From positions 1,383,446-1,447,445 of the forward strand of contig CM074805.1 in the NCBI GenBank assembly GCA_037447605.1: DNA of 64,000 bases, given 5' to 3'. How positions within the stretch are numbered: the stretch's first letter is position 1; the number at the start of each line of letters is the position of its first letter. A model generated the notes under the pieces. It saw nothing but the letters and a program-made list of their open reading frames with translations. It made no database searches and was not told where the DNA came from. The position numbers were made by a program, and so were the translations under genes. Below, piece after piece: positions 56,301-64,000 of the stretch. The stretch is from Zygnema circumcarinatum (Eukaryota; Streptophyta; Zygnematophyceae; Zygnematales; Zygnemataceae).

Positions 56301-58535
56301 AAAAATAAGAAACGAGAAACATAAAATAAGTTTTATCTACGCCCCATAGCATACATATCTACTCGTTTACCAGCGAACAAGACGCTGTTAAAATTCTCTA
56401 GTCGCAATGCACTGGGCCACTGAAGCCGAAAAAAAAAATAACAGAACCATGCAAAATTGTTTTTCTAGGTTCCTTCCAGATTTTTCGGGTTTCCTCTTTC
56501 AGCATCTTCTACTTTTCCTTGTGTCTCGTTTGTCCTTCCTCTGTGAGGCAGGGTGCGAATCTTCGCATTTTCATTTTCCGTTACTTCCACTCCGCTTTCT
56601 GCATTTTATGTTGTGCCGGTTGGGTGCGAGGTTATTCTTATTGCCGTCATATTTCTAGTGGCAGAAGCTCCTTCCTTAGCCTCTGGAATTTCAGACACAG
56701 GGCCGTGTCTTTGCTAATTCCTTCGCTTCCTTCTCTGCCCTCCCCATGCCCCTTCCTTTTAGTTTTTGGATTATTTCCCTGTACTGACTTTTCGCGGCTG
56801 TGGTTGTGTGTTGCCACTCGTGCTTTTTGGGGTTGGGTTCTGTGATGAGTCAGGCTTTGATTTGGTTATAACCAACGAAGCGAATAGGGATCAGACCGTG
56901 CACCTCACCGCTCCTGCATCAGTGATGTTGCAGAAGACTCAATTCGTTCTCGAGCCATCGCAATCAATGAAGGTCCGAAAGCACTCTTATCCTTGACTGC
57001 GTGTACGTGCAGCGAGCAGTACTGTTGACTAGTTGTTGTCTTACAGAAGCCCCGTCAAGGTGCACTATGGCTGACTTCTTTCTGTTATCTTCTTTCTCAC
57101 ATTCTTTCGTCAAATACATCCTCTGCAATCCCGTTATTTGGGTTGCTCTCATCATCCTGCATGTTAAGCATTCCTTTTTTCCTGTGTCAATTCAATCAAC
57201 TTTAAGCATGGACTTTTCCTGAGGCACGAAATATGTTTCCTCCCCTGTGGCCTTCCTGTGTAAGCAGTTGTAATTGAGAGAGAGATTGTGTGTAAGAGAG
57301 GGAAGGGTGGGCGGGCAACCGGGGAAGGGGACGGAGTGGGAAGAGGGACGAAGGGAAGGTGGAGAGAATTAAATGACTGCCTCTCCACTTGTGGTCTGGT
57401 GTTTTCTATTTCATTGTCACGTCAACTTGTTAGTCTTAGCCAGATGCTCACCTTTGAGAAGGATGACAGGGGTTTGCCAGATAGTACTTCAGGAACTTCG
57501 GTTCAGCAATTATGTATGCATCTGAAATTGCTCGTTTTCATGTCCCTCTCGGCCTCTGTCGTTTTGAATGTGAGCCTCACTTTCCTGAAAGTTGTCCTGC
57601 AGATTCACATAGAAATTGCTCCAAAAGGCAAGAATGATGAAAGGCGATCGGTTTCCAAACCCTTTGTCCTTGTGGAATCCAATGACGGGTCATTCAAAGT
57701 ACCACTTGACAGTCCCACGGATCACAGTAGTTCTCCAGAATCCACTAGTCAGCCCGTTAACGGTGACATAGAAAGTCAGCCAGAGGGGGAGAAGGCTTCA
57801 GAAGAACAAGCAGACACTGAAGGTAGCAGTACGGATCAAAGCGAAGAGGGGAGAGAGATAGGAAGCAATCCTGTGCTAAATGGAGGGCCTCGCTTTCGTG
57901 GCACAATATGGGAGCCCATTTTGGCGCCCATAGAAGCGTTGGTGCCTCCATTTTTGACACCTATACAGGCGCTCTATGTTGCATTAGGGTTTTTGGGACT
58001 TGTGTTTGTGTTCATCACCTACCTCTGTTGCTTGTGTCGAAGGAGATCGCGTCATCAGGGTGACATCAAGTATCAGGAGTTGGAGATGAACTCGAAATCA
58101 GGGCCCGACTTCTCACTGCTGTTTGGACAGAGGGCAACTAAAAGCGGCTCCATCCGAGGGGCCCCTGGCAGTGGCGATGAAGCTGAGGAGGAGTGGGTTG
58201 AAGACTGGGATGAAGAATGGGAGGGAAGCGAAAGGAAACGAAGAGCGATGTCGGGCCTTTTGAGCAAAAGCACACCAGAAGAGGGCAGTAAGGTCACTAG
58301 AAGCCTTTCTGAAGGTGATTCAGGCGTTTCTAGCCCTTCAAAGGTGAGTGGGGGTGGAGACGGTGAGCCAGCAAGTCCTGGCAGTGCTTTGGGTGGCATA
58401 AAGAGAGCAAGCACTTCTCCAAGGGGAGATTTGACTCCTCGAAGTCCGGGACGAAAGAAGGGGGCGTCAAAGTTGGTGGTGTCAAAGGGGAAGCCCATAA
58501 TGGAAGAAGGGTGGGAGAAGGATTGGGTGATGTGA
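50388..58535 (+). CDS. Very large acidic single-pass membrane protein with nested repeats, six exons; function unknown
   Basis: Exons: 50388-50585, 51696-52997, 53068-55699, 55838-56071, 56854-56972 and 57603-58535. They sum to 5418 nt, giving 1805 residues. Residues 1-33 are a signal peptide (LVILSLSLFLSLSLVSA). Residues ~100-1455 are dominated by Glu, Gly, Asp, Ser and Lys with no fold visible, and include nested tandem repeats (about 517-840). A short ordered-looking domain follows (GFDLVITNEANRDQTVHLTA, VMLQKTQFVLEPSQSMK, IHIEIAPKGK), then a TM at about 1618-1640 (ALYVALGFLGLVFVFITYLC). A basic stop-transfer RRRSRH follows, then a tail with tryptophans among acids (EEEWVEDWDEEWEG) ending GWEKDWVM. 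Predicted topology: acidic part in the ER lumen or outside, tail in the cytosol. The 70-nt intron 52998-53067 is required to join frames. I do not recognise the family; the luminal Glu/Asp mass could bind cations, by inference only. Confidence 0.82.
53116..54100 (+). repeat. Nested coding minisatellite: 156-bp unit with embedded 21-bp repeats
   Basis: Six unit starts (GCAAGGAG/GCAAGGAA) lie at 53116, 53272, 53491, 53710, 53887 and 54043. Spacings are 156, 219, 219, 177 and 156 bp, that is 156 plus 0, 3, 3, 1 and 0 copies of a 21-bp element encoding VGNSEQD. All lengths are multiples of three. The 52-residue unit contains ARSSVRGVDGGEGGSDGGED and a basic PKRSFRKKPKKDADE segment. Confidence 0.95.
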
Positions 58536-59869
58536 ACAGAAAGCGGAAGGGGAGGAGGTCATTGATTTAGCCCTGCCAGATCCGCATGGCTGCAGCATCT
58601 AATTGAGAGGTCCGGGCTCGTCACGGGAGGAGGAATGCATGGAGGTTACCACTCTGGATGTTGGAAGGTCACTAGAAAGTAGGGGAACGCCGTTATGGAA
58701 AGTGGGTTGGGTGGTTCCTCTCTGTGCTCTCAAGAATTTTGGGGCGGGGAGGGAGGGACGGGAGAGCTGTGAAAAAAGCCGATGACTCGCTGCCCAGGAC
58801 CTCGGCCTACGGCCTTGGGCCTACTTTGAGGACAGAAGTCCTGCTCGTGGAGGAAAGGCCAGGAAGTCCTCAACTCCACCCTTGGAGGAGTCTATCTCGC
58901 AGGGAAATAGTCAAAAATGTTGTTGTCGAAATTGTTGAAATTAACATGTATCAATTTTAAAAGTTTTTTTAGATGACTTATGAACCTAAGCCAAACCCTT
59001 TATATCAGCTGGCCTTCGGATTATGACTGCCACCCCTTGTACGTAGGAAACGGGGAGGAAACCGTGTAGATGTATTTCTACAACAAGAAGTCACCCCACA
59101 TGAAGGCTCAAGAGTGGAATGCTCCAATTGATTAGACCGGAGCTTGCTTCGGATGTTTTACAGCTTTTTTTAAAAGATGCTTGTTTTGTTCCTCGTTCCG
59201 CAGCTCTTTCTTCAATACATTTCTTTCTATGCCCCTTCCCACATCGGCCCCAACAAACATCCCCAGCCGCTCAAACCTTTCCTTTCTTGATGACTCTTGA
59301 TGCCTACCGCCCTCGATGTGCCCCCTTGATCGCTGAAGGAGCAAGAGACTTTATTTTCTGAACACAGCACCCCAAATGTCTCCTTCCCATGGCCCTGTCT
59401 TCCCCCCTCCCTATCCCCCTTCCCAATACCTGCCGTACCATTTCCGTACGATGTACTTATACTTTCACATCCGTACATTTACAGAATAAGAGCACATCCC
59501 TAAACCAACCACAACCTGTCACGTGGCGTTGGGATGTGCGCCCAGTGTCCTCCGCGCACTCCCCAGTGAGCTGAAAGTGACATGGCGGTAGGGAGCGAAG
59601 CCGAGCGAGCCTCCAGGAAGGCACCCCGGCATGCCCGGACGGCCTGCCACGTGGCACCTTCTTCGCTCTTCCCTGAGCCTGAACCCTAGCCTTAACCCTA
59701 ACCCTAACCCTAACCCTAACTCTAACCCAAACCCTGACCTTGCCCTGAAATGAAGCCCTAATCCTACTTTAAGCCCCAGCTAGCGCGGAGTCTTAGGATC
59801 CCTAATCGGCCGTTTCTGGCGCCATCGCTCTCCCTAAAGGGCCCCAAGCGCGCTGCATTGCCTGCGGCC
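58536..59869. other. Intergenic between the acidic membrane-protein gene and the RCC1 gene
   Basis: Presumed 3' untranslated region followed by the upstream region of the next gene. GTAC cores cluster at 59436-59482 and CACGTGG occurs twice (59520, 59649). A TTAGGG-type array lies at 59695-59719. No conserved protein is visible. Confidence 0.6.
59695..59719. repeat. Telomere-like (CCCTAA)4 array with degenerate flanks
   Basis: Four exact CCCTAA units, flanked by GAACCCTAGCC on the left and CTCTAACCCAAACCCTGA on the right. It ends 151 bp before the RCC1-gene start. Confidence 0.9.
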
Positions 59870-62800
59870 ATGGCCTCCCCCGCGAGCAAGAAGGCGACCA
59901 GTGGGTGGTTGGGGCGGTGGCGCGCGGGAGCGAAGAAGGGTGGAGGGACAGCTGGCAGGCGGGGGCTTCAGTGCGACCAGTCCACGATCAGCACTGCGCT
60001 TATTGTGGTGGCGGCGCTGGGACTTGCAGCCTGGCGCATTTCGCGCTCGCCTACGCTAAAAGGTGGGTGGAAGGAGTAGGAAGGAGGGCGGGGGAGGGGG
60101 GAAATGGCGAGGCGGGGGGAGGGTGGGACAGGGTGGGAAGGTTGGGAGAGATTGAGAGGGATGGATAGAGATGGGAGTTGGACGCACATGCATAGAGGTA
60201 GGAGAGGGTGAAGGGGCGGGGTAGGACAGAGGTGGGTGGGAGAATTGTGGGTACGGAAGTGGGCTAAAGACTTCTTTTTAGCCCATTGGGTAGAAAGGAC
60301 TGGAAGGAAGGTGAACTGTGCGGCTATTAGGGATTTTCTGCATGAGCGTGAATTGGTATGTGGAGGGTGTAACTCATCAGTCGATTAGTATTCTCCCACC
60401 TGCCACATTGCGGTTTTGATGGTCCGCATAGCTCGGCGTCAGTTCAATCCCCTGTGAGCTGGATTTCCTTATTCCTTACTAGCTCTGCCTAAGCGTAGAT
60501 TATTTTACACAAAGATTTTCTCAATCGCTTGAGTTCATCAACCGGAACTCAAAGAATATCTATAGGTCCTTTCAACTTATTAATGTGCGCGCTCTGCAGT
60601 AACCCTGTCGAATTGCTGAGCCGCAAGAACGTGGACCTAAATAACAGAAAGCAACCTAGCAGGGTCTCACCTCGAAAAACATAATCGCTCAAGTGTGTTT
60701 AATGTACACTTCGCATGTTCTGTTATCATATTTTATCAAAAGGAGCCTCAACTATGTAGGTCCAGAATTTCATGTGTACCATCTGCCGGGCCTTCCTTTA
60801 ACTGAAGGACGCCATGCTGACATCTCATATCATATCGCTTTCGTATCGTCTTTCTTTTTCTTCAACCGAGTCATCGCAAGGTGCAACAAACTGCGTATTT
60901 CCCTAGACTAGACAACTCCCTCCCTCCCTCCCTCCCTCCCTCCCTCCCTCCTTCTAACCGAAACATTCCCGAGGGACTCCCGTGCAGCCATTGGAGCCTC
61001 CTTCCAAGAGTCCCCATTGCCGGTCTCTCCTCCACCGGGAGAAGAAGAGGTCATCTTATCCCGCTCCCCTTGGCGATACTCATTGGGTGAACCCGGCGGC
61101 TACCTCTATGGTTGGAGTGTCCCTGAACTCGGCTACCGCCTTGGATGGCCGACCAATCTCCCCCTGCGAAGTGCCCCCACGGCAGCTCGCACAGGAGGAG
61201 TTTTGCGGCGAATTGGAGTGGTCGATGTGGCGGCGAGCGGGCACACGCTGGCGATCTCTGTGGACGGAGTTCTGTACTCCGTTGGCCGGGACTGGGACAG
61301 CGCACGGAACCGTTCGGGGCAGTTGGGGCGGGAGGGGGCTTTCAGTAGAGCGTTGGCTGTGAAGGGAGCGCTTTCAGGGAAGAAGGTTGTTGCTGCAGCA
61401 GCAGGGAAGTTTCACTCTCTTGCAGTCAGTGAGGAAGGGACTGTGTACAGCTGGGGGTTGAACAGCCGGGGGCAGCTTGGAAGAGTGACATCTAACAAGG
61501 TCAGAATCGTTCACTGAATGCTTTTTGGGAGTGTGGAAAACGAGACAGGAAAAGATTGGGTGACAAAAGCATCTGCATGATTCATTGATTTGCAAGTCAG
61601 TTCATACTTTGTTGGAGACTGTGACGGTTAGCCTTTTTTTTTTTGGCAAAAGTTGTGACGAGGTCGGTCACAATCATGCTTTAGTGACCAACTAAAATTC
61701 ACGTTCCTGTGGTTGTGGATATCGCGTACCTTCAAGCTAAATCTGTTTGAGATTCTTAACTTTCGTGGAGCGTTTGGTAGCGGACTAGCTAGAATCCTAT
61801 ACTTCACTGTGGCTAGCTTCTATCGTATGCTGATCTGCATACATAGAGCAACACCTGCATAGCCTCTGCCCCCCTCCCCCAACTCCTCCGATTCTTTCGG
61901 AATCTTGCGATACACTTGACACCATCATTTCCTCCAGAATGAAGCATAAAAAATACCACACTTGTTGCAAGTTTTGGGGCTTACAGCCTTCTCCCCTCCC
62001 CTCTCTCTCTCCCCCCCTTCTCTCCCACTCTCTGCAGGAGGAATGCTTTAGCCCAGAAGCCGTGACTGAGGGTCTGCAGGGCCACAAGGTGACCGCCGTC
62101 TGTGCTGGCCCACACTACAGTATGGCGCTCACGGAGGAGGGGCAGCTTCACACGTGGGGGCTCAACTTCTTCGATGGAGAAGTTCCCTGGAAGGCAGAGG
62201 GGGAGGGAGAGGCAGACCCTTCAGAAGCAGAGGGGGCGATTTTAAAGGTGGCCGTCCCGCGAGTGGTGGGAGGGGCGCTCAGTTCCATGGTGGTAGCGCA
62301 GATCACCTGCGGCCCTACGCATTGGTTGGCAGTCACCAATGAGGGGCTTGTGTTTGCAGCAAGGTGAACTGAGGAGGGGAGAGGCAGGGGGGGAAAGAGA
62401 GAGATGGGCAGGAGTAAGGAGAACACTGTTCCCGTCTTTCGTTGCTTCCTTGCTTTCTGCTGGTTTTGTCAGCATTGTACGCAGTAGTCGTTGTTCAAGG
62501 CTGGGGGTGTTTTATGCCTGAAATGGAAACGAACGTCTCCTTTCGTCATGCTGACTTCCCCTCCTTCTCCCCCTCCCCCCTCCCCCATCCCCCCCTCCCT
62601 CCTGCCCACTCCCCCCTACGCCCTCCCCCTTCCGCCCTCCTCCCTCCCTCCTCCCCCATCCCCTCTCCCCCCTCCCCNNNNNNNNNNCCCCCTCCCCCTT
62701 CTCCCCCCTCCCCTTCCCACCCCTGCTTGCAGCACTGGCTTCACTGACGCAGGCCTCAAAATGAAGTCCTTTGACTTCCAATACAAGCTCGGCCGCGAGC

Positions 62801-63495
62801 CCCTGCCCGCCCCCACCTCCCCCGCGGTCGTCCTTTGGGGCCTCGAGAGGCTCCGCGCCGTCTCCGTGGCGGCCACCTCTGAAGCGTCACTCGCCGTCAC
62901 GGCGGAGGGGGCAGTCTATTCGTGGGGGCTGCCCGGGCCCGAGCTCGGGAGGGTGGGGGCGGAGGGGAGGGAGTTTGAGGCGAGGGAGGTGGGGGAGGGG
63001 CTGCCTGATGGGAGTCCCATGGCGGGGCTGCGAGTGGTGGAGGTGGCGGGGGGGGACTCCTTTGTGCTGGCCAGAACACAAGAAGGGCTCGTTTTCTCTT
63101 GGTGGGAGGTTATTTCCCTGTTCGTTTTTTCTTTTGCAGCTGGTGAAGATGTGGGTCTGTTGCTGACAAGTCAAAAGAATGGCAAATGAATACATATATT
63201 TATACGTGAACGAGAATTGAGAAGGAGCGTGAGGGTGGGTGGAGGGAGGGAGGGTAGCAGGGGTCATAACGAGCACAGTCAGTTGGGAAGGGAAGGCGAC
63301 ATGGAGGACATCACGCCCAGGCAGGTCCGTTCGCTGGAAGAGTTCAGAGCGCTGAAGATTGCGGCCGGGTCCCTTCACGGTCTGGCGATCGTCGTACCTC
63401 TCCCGGGGGAGGAGGCGGCGGTGGAAGCAGGAGAGGAGGAGGAGGGGGGGGAGGAGAGGCTGAAGCAGGGGAGGAAGCTCCTCTCGGAAAGATAA
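59870..63495 (+). CDS. RCC1-repeat protein with N-terminal membrane anchor, five exons
   Basis: Exons: 59870-60062, 60988-61499, 62038-62363, 62733-63101 and 63261-63495. They sum to 1635 nt, giving 544 residues with consistent phases. RCC1 repeats form a seven-bladed propeller. Blade signatures include VAASGHTLAISVDGVLYSVG, AAAAGKFHSLAVSEEGTVYS then WGLNSRGQLG, VCAGPHYSMALTEEGQLHTW, ITCGPTHWLAVTNEGLVFAA, VAATSEASLAVTAEGAVYSW, VAGGDSFVLARTQEGLVFSW and HNEHSQLGR. Before the propeller are a basic Gly/Lys/Arg leader and one hydrophobic segment at residues ~39-56 (TISTALIVVAALGLAAW). This fits a mitochondrial or plastid presequence with anchor. Plants have organelle RCC1 proteins such as RUG3, but I cannot assign the orthologue. 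The C-terminus is Glu-rich. Introns 1 and 3 contain long pyrimidine tracts, and intron 3 holds the N gap. Confidence 0.88.
60917..60952. repeat. (CCCT)9 tetranucleotide tract in intron 1 of the RCC1 gene
   Basis: Perfect CCCT repeats ending 35 bp before the exon 2 acceptor at 60987. It would serve as, or lie beside, the splice polypyrimidine tract. Confidence 0.9.
62560..62730. repeat. C/T-only tract in intron 3 of the RCC1 gene, interrupted by an assembly gap
   Basis: Almost uninterrupted CCCCTCCC-type sequence leading to the exon 4 acceptor (CTTGCAG at 62732). Its difficulty for sequencing probably explains the N run inside it. Confidence 0.85.
62679..62688. other. Ten-base N gap
   Basis: Run of ten N. 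The true length is unknown. It falls in an intron, so the coding reconstruction is unaffected. Confidence 0.99.
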
Positions 63496-64000
63496 GAGAG
63501 GGAGGGGGGGGTGGGAGAGGGGGGGGCGCGCTCCTAGGGGGAAGCGGCGGCGGGGTATTGGGAGATGGAAGACAAAATTTTTGAACTCACAAAATTTTAG
63601 GGCTCTGAAGGAAAGTGGTGGAGTGAGAGAAGTTGATTAGGCAATGTTGAGGTTGCTTTTTATTAAGAGATTTTTTTTTAAGTTGTTATTGGCATGTTTG
63701 GCTCTTGGAGGAGCCTGCCAGCAGGCTGCGGAGTAGTAGGCTTGTTATTCACTTCAATTATTCGGTCTAAGTCTAGAAAAAGTCGAGAGTAGTTTTTGTA
63801 TCTTGCTATGAAGAGGCAGCAACTGTGCATATGTCTTTCTCTTTTTCACTTTTCGCCCTCTCCCTGTCCTCTCTCCCCTACCTTCTGCCTCTCACCCTCT
63901 TTCCCCCCAACTCTTCCTCCCTCTCATGCTGTACATCCATCCATCTTTGCGGCAGAGGAATCCCTGCGTTATTGGAACAAAAGCAAACTCCTTTTTTTTT
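63496..64000. other. 3' flank of the RCC1 gene to the window edge
   Basis: Presumed 3' untranslated region, G-rich at first (63500-63540) and pyrimidine-rich near 63835-63930. Nothing else is seen. Confidence 0.6.

Noticed and set aside
60405-60460. Possible tRNA gene (CATAGCTCGGCG ... GTTCAATCC)
   Set aside because: The A-box-like and B-box-like words are too close together and no cloverleaf stems can be drawn.

Overview
This is nuclear DNA from a green plant lineage, most likely a streptophyte alga or early land plant. A Klebsormidium-like alga is my guess, but nothing in the window proves it. Genes are split by many short-to-medium GT-AG introns. Several products are diagnostic of a photosynthetic eukaryote with nuclear-encoded plastid proteins: plastid ribosomal protein L11, the plastid ClpR1 subunit and the Rubisco assembly chaperone RbcX. 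Others are plant-typed nuclear factors (TAP46, CYP95-type SR-cyclophilin, MAC5/RBM22, CDC73). A 10-base run of N marks an assembly gap.

I rebuilt eleven spliced genes by hand; every exon junction closes in phase unless stated. In order: plastid L11 (-, 1884-3792); CLPR1 (+, 4310-8492); TAP46 (+, 9819-13748); RBCX (+, 15307-18650); CYP95-like SR-cyclophilin (-, 20081-27123); MAC5/RBM22-like (+, 27722-31152); an unrecognised four-TM protein (+, 34844-37778); a large J-domain protein (+, 39881-44646); CDC73 (-, 45506-48603); a ~1805-residue, very acidic, signal-peptide-bearing single-pass membrane protein (+, 50388-58535); and an RCC1-repeat protein with an N-terminal membrane anchor (+, 59870-63495).

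Three themes stand out. First, the left end carries plastid housekeeping genes. L11 and CLPR1 are divergent neighbours that share the same transit-peptide module and the same first bases of exon 2, in inverted orientation; this looks like transit-peptide acquisition by local inverted duplication. Second, the middle carries RNA and transcription factors (SR-cyclophilin, the NineTeen-associated RNA binder, a Paf1 subunit). The cyclophilin and MAC5 genes share a 598-bp bidirectional promoter. Third, the right half has two large genes of unknown role and most of the repeats.

The intergenic DNA is rich in simple-sequence structure: a purine-only GGGA minisatellite with an internal duplication, a CCCATG hexamer array, a 14-bp minisatellite, telomere-like arrays of two unit types, a perfect 19-bp hairpin, a CAATGG/CCATTG-rich field, and a 385-bp hAT-like non-autonomous element with 17-bp inverted repeats and a near-perfect 8-bp target duplication. 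GTAC-core and ACGT-core motifs cluster in several promoters.

All coordinates come from reading the sequence; family names come from memory of conserved motifs. No database search was run. Untranslated regions and transcription starts are not defined.
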